Shown here: piece after piece, positions 11,464 to 24,094 of the stretch | How the letters are laid out: every line of letters starts with the position of its first letter | How positions within the stretch are numbered: the first letter of the stretch is position 1 | Assembly (NCBI GenBank): GCA_027922465.2 | Contig: BQMF02000200.1 | Coordinates: 496,001 to 560,000 of the forward strand | DNA length: 64,000 bases | From: Turritopsis dohrnii | Taxonomy: Eukaryota > Cnidaria > Hydrozoa > Anthoathecata > Oceaniidae | Reading direction: 5' to 3' | The notes under the pieces: generated by a model | Seen by the model: the letters and a program-made list of their open reading frames with translations, nothing else | Told to the model about the DNA's origin: nothing | Databases searched by the model: none | Made by a program: the position numbers and the translations under genes

Positions 11464-13822
11464 ATGCAGAAAACAAAGATTGCACTCGGTAAGAACTTTC
11501 GTTTGGCAGAGCTTCGACTGAGCCGAGCTTTCAGAGTAGTGACACGTTATCGGGAAGAACTTCATCAGGAAAAAATGTGTCGGGAAAAACTTTAATTAGG
11601 CAGAACTTTATTGCGGGAAAACTTCTTCAAGGAAAATTTTTGAACCTTTCCCCTTAATTACTTTCCAAATCATGCTGCATTAAATAAAATGTTTTTGTTA
11701 TCATGAGTGTTCAGAGAGATGTTTGAAGAGGTACTTTCCCCTGAGTTACATGGAACCACTGCACCTATTCTTTTCCAGGCTGGTATTTGATTGTCTTTTC
11801 TATGTACCTAGGCAACCCAAATATAAGCTAAGTGTGTGTATATTCACGACAAGAAGTTTTTCGCTTGGTTTCTGAAAAAAATTAATCGTCGAAGGTGTCT
11901 TTTAAATTGAAGATTGTTAAAACGAAATCCACACCAGGGTAAAATAAATGAAAATAAACAAATAAGCAAATGAATAACTAAATAAATAAATAAAGGCCAT
12001 GAGGTTTATTTCTTTTCAATGATCTGTTACGTGGTTGTTTTTCTAGGGATAACACAGATCGTAATTGGTTCGTTGACTGTTCTAGTCGGAGTCTATGCAG
12101 TTGGCAGAATCACCAGGAGTCCTGTCTTGCACAAAGCAGCATGGGGCGGTCTGCTGTTCGTCACAACGAGAATAATTTATTCATTTAAACCAAGCGACGA
12201 TGCCACCAACATATTGTTATATGTCCTCTCAAGTATAGTTTCTTTCTCTCTTGGGATTATGTTTGCTTTTGGAATTAGGTAAGCCAATAGTTATTATCAA
12301 TTTTATTAGGGTTCCTTTTCTTTTCGATATCCAGCGCCTGGACATTGAAAAAGGCAAAAAACTTGGGTTCGAGGTTCATATTTTTAATTACGATCAAGCA
12401 CTGGCAATTCAGTATACATACTGACAAGTTATCCTTCACTAGAGGAACCAAGTTGATGTTTAATATGTTCATATGTTAATAATCGTAATTGCTGGCGCTT
12501 TCAATGACGCGATACGTCAGTACGAAGGTGTTGAAAATGAGCTTTGAAATCGCTTTGAAGGCTTTGCGTTAAATTTGAACGAACGAAAATACGAAGATAA
12601 AAATTAAATATTTCTGTGCTATGATCGTTAGTCTGAGGGTGGCATTCAGATGGCACTTAGACTTCCAAGGACTTTGAGGTTCTGCTGCTTAGAAAAGTGG
12701 TTGCAAAAAAGGGGTGGGGTAATGCTCCGTGTATGTTTTTACTTTTAGGGGTTACAGCAACTGCTACTACCACCCTCCCCCACAATACCACAATTGCACT
12801 TCTTATTCTGACTTCTCGCAGCAGTACAATGAATGCAACTACCAAGCGGATTGTGCCAGAGGGCTTGGATACTATGGCTTTCTTGTGTTCTTGATGATAG
12901 TGGAATTGATCATCTGTTTCATCTGTGTCCGTCTCATGTGCAACACTCTTGACATGGTAGAAACTGGAGGTATACTTGTTCTTGACCCAGCAGGCAAATT
13001 CGTCAAAATGGCACCGTGAAAGCATTTTAATTGAATGAGTGCGCATATTTCCATAGACATGCACTCCCCCTCGCAGTGATATTTAAACCAATTTGCCCAG
13101 TGTTGATATTCAATTAAGCTTGCATGCTTCATGCAAGAATAAGCGCCATCTTTGGTTCACAACACTTGAAACTTTAGCATAAAAATGTGTATACTACAGA
13201 ACATTTGTTGCCTTCAGATTCCTAAATTCTGATCACATAAAACTGAAAAACACTTTAACCCAGTAGGCAAAATCGTCAATACGCACTTTGCAGAAGAAAA
13301 CTAGTTTGTATAATTCCATAGAAATGTGCTCTATCGCAGTTTTTTCAACAAATTTCCCTAAAAACTTCGTAGTGAAAATCTGATGACAAAGTATCATATC
13401 CATGAATTTCTTTATAGATTATGAACACAAGGTAATCGTAAGGTGGAGAAAAAATGTGTCAGCAGTTTTCTTATGAGATAATCTCCACGAGAGGCTCAAT
13501 CATGTTTTACTATGTTTGAGCTATGTTTTTATAAAAACAAAAGATAAATCTTTAACGTCTTTATTGTTGTGTAGACGTGCCTTTACGGAGACCGCAGCAT
13601 ACAATCTCTGCCAGTACAAATCAAGCGGATATTCCGACAGCTTCGCCCTATCCGATATCGGGCGTTGTTATGATTAATCACCAGTGCCCGCCGCCCCAGC
13701 AAACTGTTGTCGTACCAAGTTATCCATACGATCTTCCACCGTACGAATATAACAATACTAATAATTTCACTGCAGAACAATATAATGACAGTCAAGAACT
13801 TCCGCCGCCTTATAGCTTGTAA
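11464..13822 (+). CDS. MS4A/CD20-like four-pass membrane protein, copy 1
   Basis: Four exons join in frame with GT/AG ends: 11464-11488, 12047-12278, 12749-12969 and 13575-13822, giving 241 residues. Exon 2 starts with GITQIVIGSLTVLVG, the typical first span of the MS4A family, followed by WGGLLF in the second span and a third span. Exon 3 holds a tyrosine-rich loop with several cysteines, then the fourth span (GYYGFLVFLMIVELIICFI). Exon 4 is a proline- and tyrosine-rich cytoplasmic tail ending in LPPPYSL, a PPxY motif that could bind WW domains. Family members act at the plasma membrane as oligomeric adaptors or channel-like proteins; the role here is unknown. Compared with copy 2 it lacks 23 codons in exon 1 and 9 codons between spans 1 and 2, and has an arginine inside span 2, so it may be decaying or specialised. 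Confidence 0.75.
12306..12379. repeat. ~70-bp hairpin repeat in intron 2 of copy 1
   Basis: The arms are AGGGTTCCTTTTCTTTTCGA and the opposed AAAAAACTTGGGTTCGAGGT. The equivalent intron of copy 2 holds the matching repeat at 28631, so this insertion predates the duplication. Confidence 0.5.
12986..13102. repeat. 115-bp hairpin MITE family, copy d
   Basis: Lies just inside intron 3 of MS4A-like copy 1. The copy at 29526 is at the orthologous place in copy 2. Confidence 0.65.
13259..13360. repeat. 115-bp hairpin MITE family, copy e
   Basis: A more diverged member in intron 3 of copy 1. It pairs with the member at 29803 in copy 2. Confidence 0.55.
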
Positions 13823-13949
13823 AAACATGTTTGTTTTGTTTGGGATGATGGTTAGAAATATGTAGTCCAGGTAGAAAAAACAACATAAATAAAATATAGC
13901 AAAAGCTTTTCGATTTATTATGAAATCATCATCAGTGCTATGTAAAATT

Positions 13950-14036
13950 ATTATAAAAAAAATAAAAAAAATAATATTATAATATTATAATAATATTATA
14001 ATAATATTATAAAAATATTATAAAAATATGTAGTAG
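13950..14036. repeat. AT-rich low-complexity tract (ATAATATTAT)n
   Basis: An irregular run of A/T-only words just downstream of MS4A-like copy 1. No counterpart follows copy 2, so it expanded after the duplication. Confidence 0.7.
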
Positions 14037-14262
14037 TATCTCCTTATCAAGAATTCTTTTTCTTCCCCGACAAAAATTTTTTCTCTTTCTTCACAAAAAG
14101 TTTTCATAAAAAATGTGCATTTTAAGCTGAAGCTTTATGCGGAAAATGACAAAAATGTGCAAAAGCTCTCTGCAAACTGACTGGTTCACATAATCAACAG
14201 AATATTTACAGATGCAAATACGTTGGAAAAATTTTCATAAAACCAATCAGATTGGTAAAAAC

Positions 14263-14390
14263 GTTTCACAAAAACAATCAAATTTCTCAATAATTTTCAC
14301 AGAAACAATCAAATTTCTCAATAATTTTCACAAAAACAATCAAATTTCTCAATAATTTTCACAGAAACAATCAAATTGCCAAAACCTGCC
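14263..14390 (+). repeat. 31-bp tandem repeat, about 3.7 units
   Basis: The unit contains TTTTCACAGAAACAATCAAA then TTTCTCAATAA. Flanking single degenerate units are visible, and the equivalent DNA after copy 2 (near 33145) has only one such unit, so this array expanded locally. Confidence 0.8.
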
Positions 14391-15495
14391 AAAACGTCCA
14401 ATTGAAAAATGGTCATTTTTCGTCTGGTACAGGCATCTGTTTAACGTTCAAGACGATGATAACGACGCTTTTATAAAAAAGGATTTGAAAAATATGAAAT
14501 AATTGTACAATTATTTATATGGGTGAAATGATAGTTTGTAAGTATTAACTTTTGCGGCAGTAATTTTGGGGAGTAATTTTCAGTGTACTCACTTGGTTGT
14601 TTATAATGGTATTTCCAGGTACTCGGAAAGTCACGGGGAAGATCCAAAGCGTTATAGCAGTTTCCCATTAAGGTCTTCATTCATATGCACCGCTAACATT
14701 AAACAAACTATAAAAATCGCTACAATTGAACAATAGAGCAGTTACTAATTATACCAGATGAAAAAGTTTGAGTGATCGTAAATGAAACTCTTACTTATGT
14801 AGAAGATATGGGAACTACTTTACCCCTCTTACTCATCATTGGCGAGATTTCATGTTTACATTGATCATTGTTTCACTAACAGTACTGTCATTATCAGTTG
14901 CCACGTGTAAAAAGTCCACTTGGTTGCTATACTGGTAATATGAATTCCTTAATTCTGAATTTTTGAATTATTTTTTATTCTTTAAAGTATTAAAACCATT
15001 ATTTAAATCGCGTATACGCGAGGTGTTTGGAATGCAAACCGATCGTCGTCGTGAAGCCAAAAAATGTATACTTCGTGCATCAGTTTACATGAAATCAATA
15101 CATGAAGCGAAAAATTCGTACCGTGCACGTCTTCAAAATGCCAGCGCAGTAACCCACTTAGATTTCAAAGGTTCTTGGGTTTAAAAGAAATTAAAGATGA
15201 AAAAGATCGTAAAGAAGTTCTCAATATTTTGTGAACAGAGTGAAAGAGATAAGCTTTTGTTATATTTTTATTCTTGCTTTTGTTTTCTTTTATAAATGTC
15301 CGAGTGTTTGTTTGTACTGGTGTGGGTGGTTGTATTGCTTTTTAAGCCCTCCTGGATTTAGTACAGCTCAGCTCAATGTCCTTCTCAGTTCCAACATCAA
15401 GAATGTCTGTCTACTGCATCACTTATAATTGATGTTTCTCTAGCTATTTAAATGAATTTGTATGCCATCATTTGGTTAGCCCGCAGTATAATTTA

Positions 15496-15935
15496 TTTTT
15501 TTCATTGAAAACCGTTCTGTACAGCACAAGGAACATATAAATAGTCAAAAAAGATCACATTTTTTTCCAATTCACGAAAAAAATAATCATTTTGATACCT
15601 AATTTTCTCAAAGAAATGAATGTCTCAGAAAGAAAGATTATATATTTATAAAAACACGATCGAATCGCTTGTGTATCTTCCTCCGCTCTTTTGATTTTGC
15701 AGCACTCTCCGTCCAGGATGTTTTCAGATCGGGGTTAGGGTTAGGATTAGGTTTATTTCATCTTCGTGATGAAGAGCCAATAGTAAAAAAAATATGGCAG
15801 ATGCATTGTGGGGGCAAATCGGTTAATTGAACTTTTGAAATTTAACCATATTCATATCTTTAAATGTATCTTTTATTACTTTTATTACTCTTCTTCTATT
15901 TGTGTTGTGTAGAACGGTTTTCAGTGAAAAAAATA
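15496..15935. mobile_element. ~440-bp MITE ending at a G30 run
   Basis: Inverted ends: TCATTGAAAACCGTTCTGTA on the left (15501) and TAGAACGGTTTTCAGTGAAA on the right (15910). The paralogous flank at 39290-39340 has no such insert. A short GGGGTTAGGGTTAGG patch lies inside. Confidence 0.6.

Positions 15936-15965
<30 letters not shown>
15936..15965 (+). repeat. Poly-G run of 30 bases
   Basis: A single-base run directly abutting the MITE end. It can form G-quadruplex structure and its length is probably unreliable in an assembly. Confidence 0.9.
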
Positions 15966-15966
<1 letters not shown>

Positions 15967-16439
15967 GCGAAAAGGAAATAGCGCCCTTTTGGATCATCCT
16001 ATACATATATGATTTACGTATATATGTCGTAATCACTCTCATATCTGAAAGATCAGAATTAATATTATTTTTCATCCCCAAAGAAATGTTTTAGGTCTTT
16101 CAGATGAATTTTACAACATTACGTTACACCATTATTTCGTATGTATACAATCTTTCACGATACCCTGGAATGTATATGATATTAAATTAATGTTATAAAT
16201 AATTCAATCTTTTTTCGAATTTTGTATATAAAGATTTTTGATATACTGGTCTTGAATATGTCAATTCAGGTCAAGAATGTTTGTAAATATGAAACATGGT
16301 GCATGCCATATTGTAACTTATACCTTAATAACTTATAATCAAACTAAAGCACAAATGTCTGATTTCAGTTATGTTGATTTTGGTATGGGTGCATTTTGCA
16401 TCACCATATCTATATTTTCCTTTTCGCGGTTGTGATTAT

Positions 16440-18883
16440 CAGCTACAAAAATCTCTTCCAAAAAAAATGAATGCCTTTCCTCCAATCAAAAGATACACAG
16501 TTATTACAAAGTCTTTTGAAGAATTTTGTAGCCGCATTCAACAGCTAAAATTGTCACCTCAATGGAGCACATTATGTACAGACAATGAAGTAACAGTTCA
16601 ATGCTCTGATGAAAAATACGTAATTCCAAAATTTGAAATTCATGTTGACAGACACCTGCAGTTTGTTCTTCGATATTTTGGATGGACAATAAATACTGAT
16701 AACATGATTTATAAAGATACAGAAAAGTCGGTAAAAAATGTAACTATTTCAAATTTGGTTAGTGTGCTGGAAAATCAATTTACTATATACATATTCTGGT
16801 GCATCTGATAGCAGAATAACAAGAAGTTGGTTCTACATGTCATTCCAAAAAAATATTAATTTGTATGTGAAAGTGGAAATGCAAATCTCAATCAAAAAGT
16901 TATGTATCGATCACAAAACTGTGAAAGTTTAATCAAACATTCCACTGAAACTTCCATTGAAAAATGTGTACCTTGTGAAAGAAAGGGAAAAGAATTATTG
17001 AGGGTTACTGTGAAGTTATCTAAACGAAAAGCTGAAAGTATCAAAATTCCTGCTAAACCAAATGCACCAATCTCAACCACAAATCCAGAGAAGATAAAAT
17101 TAAGGATCCAAAACATAACATTGGAAAACAAAGAACTAAAGGAGCACATTGCTCAAATGCAAAAGGAAATTGCATCGTCATCTGTCCCAGTTAGTGAATC
17201 CTTAAATGGTGATCTTGTGTCAATGATGTCTAATACGAGAAATATTTCTCCTTTCATGAAATTTTTTTGGGACGAGCAACAGAAATATATCCAATCCTCA
17301 AAAAATAATGTTCGATACCATCCAGCAATAATCCGCTACATTGGCAGCTAAATCATCGAGTGTTTATGATGACATCAGGTACAATGAAAACATTGGTACT
17401 GGTTTCTTGATATTTCCAAGTCAAAGACGTTTAAGAGACTACAAGAATTACATCCGACCTCAACGTGGTTTTAATCCTAGCATAGTTAAAGAATTGAACA
17501 AAAAAGTCAGTCATTTCAGTGATGAAATGAAAATCCAAGAAAATCTTGTCTGGGATAAACACACTGGAGAACTGATAGGCTATGTAGATCTTGGTGATGT
17601 TGATTTAAATTGTGTCACCCTTCAGAAAGTCAATACCATCGCGACTCATGTATTAGTACTTCTAATACTAGTACTTCTTTTCATCTGGTACTTCTAGTAC
17701 GAAGCAACCAAATCAACCCCTTCAAATTTAGCTTGGCTAATTTTGCAGCAGTATCTGTCACAGCATCACAAATATTTCCATTGTTTTGGAATGCTGTCAG
17801 TATATTTGAGTTGACTTGTCACTTAAAAGTAGTTGCGGTGACGTGTGATGGAGCTTCACCAAACAGAAATTTTTTTCGGATGCACATGAATATGACCAGC
17901 GAGGATGACAGGAATGAAGATGTTGATGTTGTCTATAGGACAGTGAATTTGTATAGCAGTGAGTAGAGGTTCATTCAACATCTAATAAAAACTGCACGAA
18001 ACTGTTTATCCAATTCAAATGCTGGGCGACATAGTCGTATCATGTGGAATGATGGAATGTTTATTTTATGGAGTCATATTTCTGATATCTTCTATGAAGA
18101 TAGAGAATGTGGTTTACATCTTTTACCAAAGCTCACATATGAACACATAAGGTTAACACCATATTCAATCATGAATGTTAAATTGGCAGCTCAAGTGTTG
18201 AGTTCTACAGTAAGCACAATTCTCACATCCTTTGGTCCATCAGATGCAGCTGGAACAGCAAAATTTTGCCTTTTGACAGATTCCTTCTTTGATATTGTTA
18301 ACATTTCCTTTGGAAGCTCTGTATGATTGTAAACCATTCTTACTTCCATTCACATCAGTAGATGATCACAGGTTTTCTTGGCTACGAAATATTTTCCTAC
18401 AGTATTTTTAAAGACTGGTTAAATTCCATTGAGCAACGACCTGGTCAGTTCTCCAAGAGTGAAAAAAGTATGATGTTTTTGTCATGGCAGACATACGAGG
18501 GATTAAAAATCACGGTAAATTCTATAATTGAAGTTGTCCAGTTTCTTCTACATCACCAAGTCACATATGTGCTCACCGAACGTTTTTTCCAAGATCCGTT
18601 GGAAAACTATTTTAATCGACAACGTTCAATGGGAGCTCGGAAAGATAACCCTACTGTACGAGATGTTGGGTACAACGACAACACCATCAGAAATCAGAAA
18701 GTATTTCGTCCAATTCATGGTAAGTTTTTCTAAACCAATATTAGTAAACAAGTTGTAAATCCATTGTAAATCTTAATAATGAATGCAAACATTTATTTTC
18801 ATACAGGTAATGTGGTCCATAATGCTGCTGTTGAAATATCTGATGAACCAGTTCCATGTAGACGGTATAAGAAGACTGAATAA
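16440..18883 (+). pseudogene. Broken P-element/THAP9-type transposase
   Basis: Coding remnants run from about 16468 to a stop at 18881-18883, in several frames. Recognisable pieces, in order: an N-terminal region; a coiled-coil-like segment (ENKELKEHIAQMQKEI, near 17120); HPAIIRY / LAAKSSSVYDDIRY (near 17320-17380); LRDYKNYIRPQRGFN (17431); HTGELIGYVDLGD (17560); VVAVTCDGASPNRNFF (17830); and a C-terminal FFQDPLENYFNRQRS with DNPT (18590-18650). These match the catalytic order of P-element-type transposases. A final intron (GT at 18720, AG at 18806) leads to VVHNAAVEISDEPVPC. The frame breaks near 16805, 17340, 17690 and 18330, and a CTAGTACTT-rich insertion near 17650 also disrupts it, so it cannot make an intact enzyme. 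No THAP zinc finger is seen. Confidence 0.75.
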
Positions 18884-19347
18884 ACACGAGCCAGAGCATC
18901 AATATCTTGCCACAACCATAAAAAAAACATTACTTTGGTTGGTGAATCACTCTTTCAAATTTTCTTTCTGGTAGTAGTTTCAAATAAGGAAGATAATAAA
19001 GAAACACAGTTCTTCTGACAAAATTAACTTTTGAAAACATATATCCCTGTTATAAGAAGATCACACTTGTAATGTAAACAAAGTTTTGCGAAAATTTCTC
19101 TTCTATAAAGATTATTAAAGATATAAAGGTCTGCAAATTTAGGGTTTAGACATTTTATGTCTAGTGTTTACTTGGGCTGGGGAATTAAAGACAACATGCC
19201 AATTTGAATGTTTTTTTGAATATTTGTGTAGGTATGAAAAGAGCTGTTTTGAAAAAATAGGCTAATCAATGCCCTTGATCAAGAAATGATGAACTCTTCT
19301 TAATCTCTGCTTGCAGTGACCTTGCTTTCATGCTGCTGGTATTGATC
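18884..19347. other. Spacer between transposase remnant and C2H2 ORF
   Basis: AT-rich and without a reading frame. The two genes converge here, so it may carry both 3' ends. Confidence 0.4.
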
Positions 19348-20475
19348 TTATGTAACTGCTGGTATGATACCTTTAACGTCAGAAAATATTCTTACCCTAA
19401 GATATAGGGTAACAAGGTCTTCCAATAAATTGACTGCAACTTCTTTCTGAACCTCACACTTTTTTCTGATGCTCGATAGATTACATAACACCCAGGAATC
19501 TTTTATTATTGTAGATACAATTTCTGTACAATTGATTTTATGTTTTCCTGACTTTTGAATAACAGTTAAAAAATGAAGCTCAACAGCAGAGAAAATTGAA
19601 AGGACATCATCATTTACTTTCCATAATCCACCACGATCCAAGGCTGTCACAAGTTTATGTTTAGGTTCATCAACCTGGGAAACATCATCAGTCAACTTTC
19701 CAGCAAGAAGAAATTGTAAGCATGAATCATGGTAATGGTGTTTCTTTGAAAAACGAATACGTCGATACATATTTCCAAAACAATAACCAGACAGGTAAGA
19801 AATGATGGTTTTTTCTCGATCAGTAAACTGATGATTGTTCTCTCTAGAACATATAAGATCATCCTTAATGGTGGAGCCAGACAAATGGGCCAGAACAACA
19901 TTTGCAATCTCAAAGCCAAGCAAAATGTTACTGTTCCTAGAAGGCTTTGGAAATAAATCAGGAGATTCAGCTACAGATTTGTAGAATTGTGGGTAAAACT
20001 TTTCAGAATTGCCATCGTAACTTTTCACAACATCTTTCACAATATCAAAAATATGATTTGTTTCATCTAGTGTTATGACTTTAATGTTACGAAATTCCTC
20101 TAATGTTTCATCAGGGTAACATTCATCTGCAGACAATTTCCTGACACATTTTTCTACGAACGTCTTGAACAACAATGGATGGAGTATATCAAAAACTTGA
20201 TTTTCTTCATCAACACTGGAAGTTTGTGCATGTTTATGTTTAGCATTGACATGCCTCGTCAAACCACGTTTTGTCTGACATATTTTGGAACATGTGTCAC
20301 AACGAAAACCATTACTATTTTCGTTTGTTTGACCATCACTGATCATTGAAATAGCTTCAGCATTCATTTCTTCATTATTTTCCAAAATATTTTCGTCTAT
20401 AGCAGATAAAATAGCATCCAAATCATCATCGTACAAGAATTCCTCTCCACGATGATGAGCCATTTTGTAAGCCAT
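19348..20475 (-). CDS. 375-residue C2H2 protein, likely transposon-associated
   Basis: One uninterrupted frame from ATG at 20473-20475 (a second Met at residue 5 is possible) to a stop at 19348. The N-terminus is acidic. One C2H2 finger spans residues 57-80 (C59-x2-C62-x12-H75-x4-H80). The C-terminal half contains TIISYLSGYCFGNMYRRI and ALDRGGLWKVNDDV, followed by a leucine-rich end. It resembles the region that follows the catalytic core in P/THAP9-type transposases and related element proteins. It lies convergent to the dead transposase and shares its AT-rich codon style, so I infer it is a partner protein of the same element rather than a host gene. The intact frame beside a wrecked transposase is notable. 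Function unknown; DNA binding is likely from the finger. Confidence 0.7.
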   Translation of the reverse strand: MAYKMAHHRGEEFLYDDDLDAILSAIDENILENNEEMNAEAISMISDGQTNENSNGFRCDTCSKICQTKRGLTRHVNAKHKHAQTSSVDEENQVFDILHPLLFKTFVEKCVRKLSADECYPDETLEEFRNIKVITLDETNHIFDIVKDVVKSYDGNSEKFYPQFYKSVAESPDLFPKPSRNSNILLGFEIANVVLAHLSGSTIKDDLICSRENNHQFTDREKTIISYLSGYCFGNMYRRIRFSKKHHYHDSCLQFLLAGKLTDDVSQVDEPKHKLVTALDRGGLWKVNDDVLSIFSAVELHFLTVIQKSGKHKINCTEIVSTIIKDSWVLCNLSSIRKKCEVQKEVAVNLLEDLVTLYLRVRIFSDVKGIIPAVT

Positions 20476-23400
20476 TTTGGGCCACCCCTTATTGTCAGAG
20501 TACTTTATGAAAATCGGCCGGAAAACGGTAACGTCGCCAGACTATCTTTTTTCTTGTGACTATGGTTAAATCGTCCCCCTTGCTTCACTTATCCTTCGTC
20601 TGTGTATGATGTCTGAACGCTATTTCAAGACTTGTGAAACCCACAAAAAAATTAAATAACATCGCACATGCAAAACTGAAGAATCACATCCTATCGCACG
20701 TACAAACGTGATCACATGTGCGAATTGAAGCACATGCATCATTTTCTTCAGGGCAAAGCCTGATATGGGTCCTGTTGAAATTAAAAATGTTCAAATAAAA
20801 GTCAATATTAATGTTAATAAATAATTATAAATATATACAAAGATTAAAACATGACCTAGAGTCGTAAGAAATTCCAAGAGAAAGTGAAAATTAGTGAGAA
20901 AAAGGGTGAAATGAAACATGTGTAGAATTACTATGGACATAGCGAAAAACTATAAGACCTAAATGCGACTATTATTTCCCCTTAAACAACGGAATAGTCT
21001 TTGCAGAAAATCTATAAGGCAATTTTGTCATAATAAACATAAGATCATTATTCATGCTGAAGACAAGCTTCCTATCCATAAAATCACAGGTCAGATGTAA
21101 TTCAACAGAACACTTGCTTAAACTCAGATGAAACCATCTTACAAAATCATAAAATCAAATTTGTATAAAGGTTAACAAAAGATGAAAAGAAAATTGTCAA
21201 ACCTTTGGGGGTAGGCATTTTAGCAAATAATTATCAAAAGCAATCAAAAACCAATCTTTACTAAAAAATATTATGTGTAGCATTTCAAATTTGGGAAGAA
21301 AAAATTCAAATATTCAAAATAAACATCTCTGATTCAAAAAAATATGTGCACAGTATGTCATACATATATTATAATGTTATAAAACTGACTTTCATAAATC
21401 CCAAATATTTTTGTTTCGATTTGATTTAAATTACTGACGGTTATGTTGAAATGTGTTTTGATTTACGTTCGTTTTTGTAAGGAAAATTGACATATATATT
21501 ATAATTTCTACGAAATAAAATATCATATACAATATCAAAACAGTATACGTGATCATGGAATTGCATGAATATTGTTGGATTACACGGCTATCCCAGGGAG
21601 ACACATTCAACTAGATTCTTTCAAATTATTATGTCTCAATCTTGGTAGTGTATTAAAATATTTTACGTATATATATAATTGGTTTTCTGAATTTCTTTTT
21701 GCTTATACAACATCACGTTTTTACTTGAAATTCTTGTTATGTACTCCTTGTATTAACAACTGGTTGCTGTCCACCACATGTAAAAAGGGTTTCCTCATCA
21801 TCATCATAATGGTGTGTTTTCAGCAGTTGGGCTACATTATATCAGGATGTAAAATAAAAATAAGTCTTCAGCTTGGCTTTTAATGATGAACTTTCAACCT
21901 TGCACTGGAATCACAGATTCAATGCTGCTGTTCCAAGCATTTAATTACCATTTATCACAACATTGCTATCAACAAAAACAAAACGTTCGTGACATATTGA
22001 TATCTCGCTTTTTTTCTCTTTTACTTGCGTTCATTCAAAACTGTTAAAAATTTTAGAAAAACATTGAATTAAAACGTTTTATTTCCATCATTTAACGTTT
22101 GAATCTCTTGAGTCATCTCAAAAGCTGGGAGACAAAGCAAAACTCTTTCACTGCCCAACTGCACTGACTGAAAAAAAATGCCCCACTACTTCACTGAAGA
22201 CTAGCCTCTATTCTTATCTATCTTGACTAAGGAAAGTGTTTAATACTGAACCGAGACTATAAAAGTGAACGGAGAAGATGAAGGAGAAGGAAACTGCCGA
22301 TTTTAACATATACTTCGCCCTATGGGGAAATATATAAAAACTACATAATTATTTGTAAAAATTAGTACCTGAATTAAGGTTTGAAAATCATATATCATTG
22401 ATAGTCAAAGTTGAATGTGACGAGTTCATTCATTCATTCTAGGGATCGGCTAAAACAATAAAAACATCGGGGCTAAAGGGATTTTTTTAGCGAGTGACTT
22501 GATGATTGAATTTAGAGAAGTTAGATTGCTTTTTCTCTTTTACGTTTTTTGCTTCAAATAATTTTGTGTTGAAGGTGGATATGGCCTCTACCTCCATTCA
22601 TAGCTATCCTTCCTTACTTTTTTTTAAATTAAAGATTCATTCAACTTTCGTGTTTCTGTTGCTTTATTTAGATTGAAAAAGTTGTGAATTTCTGCATATT
22701 ATTCTGGAAACTATAAATACTTGAAAATTTTTTTCCCCCAGAATCACGAGAAATTAATCATGAATCTATCAGGATTCTATTTATGAATATTCTCTATAGA
22801 AACAAACATTAAAAATTAAAAATTTTCCTACCCTATTTAAATGTATAAAATATTTAATACAAATCGAAGAATAAATCAAGTAGAAAGATTGACATGAAAA
22901 ACGATATTGCTTTAAAGACACTTCAGCCGTTTGTTTGTAAAGTGCTGACACATTAAAATATTTTTTATCAATAATTATATGTCAAGATGAAGAGATCTCT
23001 CTCGATGTTACCTTTGCCTTCAAAATTTAACTGTAAAGAAATGATGGTATCTGGTTGACTTTTATGTATTAGATTCAAGACGATGTTGATACAGCCCAGA
23101 TGTCAGAAGATTTGAACCTACGTGAGTTAAAGTTGTTCCCTGTTATTCTAGAACAGCTGGTTGCCCCCCAGCGTACTCACACTTGTTTTATTAGTTACTT
23201 GGTGGCTGGTGACTGACACATCATATGTTAGTGTAGCATTTGTCAAAATGAATTAGTACAAAAAAGTTGAACTTTCTCAAAAATAAATTATTTATTATGA
23301 ATTATTTTTTTGATTCCATCCCAAGCAAAACGACTGATTTTTATTCTTCCTAGTTTCATTTTTGTGATTTTATTTTATTTGCTTTAGAATTCCAGAAATC

Positions 23401-23831
23401 ATCGCTGAGAGTTGACATAAGGTCGACGAAAAATATTATGATGAATATAAATTATTGTATACTTATAAGCAAATAAAATAAAATGACAAAAAAGAAACTA
23501 GAAAGAATAACAATTATTTATCGTAGCATTGATCTGATGCAAACTTTCTGCTTTGATATCAATGTTTAAATACATGATAATCTTTGTTGCACGATCAACG
23601 TTTCTTTGTTATCATTGCAGGTTCTCTACACTCTAATAATTGCTATCAACAAGTACTGCCATCAGAAGTTTTTCTGCACAATGAAATACAAACAAAGTTT
23701 ATCAGTTTATTATTATTCCCATGGTTAAATAGTGTCCTTTTTTTAAAGACAACTTAACAGTGAAATAGGATTTTAATAGAACTACAAACATGACTTAAGA
23801 GCTGAACGTCAAATTACAAATTTGGACAGTC

Positions 23832-23908
23832 CTGCCAGACAAACTTGTTGAAAAATCACTGGCGAGGAGTACTTTTCTATATAAAAGCGTATACTTCCAG
23901 AGTTCTTC
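23832..23908. repeat. 115-bp hairpin MITE family, copy f (truncated)
   Basis: Only the left two thirds are present (AAACTTGTTGAAAAATCACT, then GGAGTACTTTTCTATA). Confidence 0.55.
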
Positions 23909-24094
23909 CCACGTATGACCAGGAACATATTTTGACATAATGTAAAAGTGTTTGATACATGTATGAATACCATATCACTGTGGTCTCACGCTGTATAGTC
24001 GCTGTATAGCTGTATAGATTTTTTCGGTTCTGAATCGTAGTACTACAATGCCAGAAATAGATTTAGATTATGTAGGATCTTCCTTACAACCGAA

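Larger units (their letters stand above)
9795..16437. repeat. Segmental duplication unit holding MS4A-like copy 1
   Basis: From about 9795 to 15000 this DNA aligns by eye with 25820-33785, including the promoter, all introns and the 3' flank of MS4A-like copy 1. From about 15000 to 16437 it aligns instead with 38400-39897, the 3' flank of copy 3. Similarity ends abruptly near 16437, where the P-element-type sequence starts. Confidence 0.75.

Noticed and set aside
15728..15752. Short TTAGGG-like run as a telomere remnant
   Set aside because: Only two to three imperfect units inside a MITE. The similar TAACCCT words near 8436-8490 are even less regular.
21572..21883. 103-codon hydrophobic frame
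   Set aside because: It has no domain motif and no splice context, and lies in AT-rich DNA where phenylalanine/isoleucine/leucine-rich frames arise by chance.
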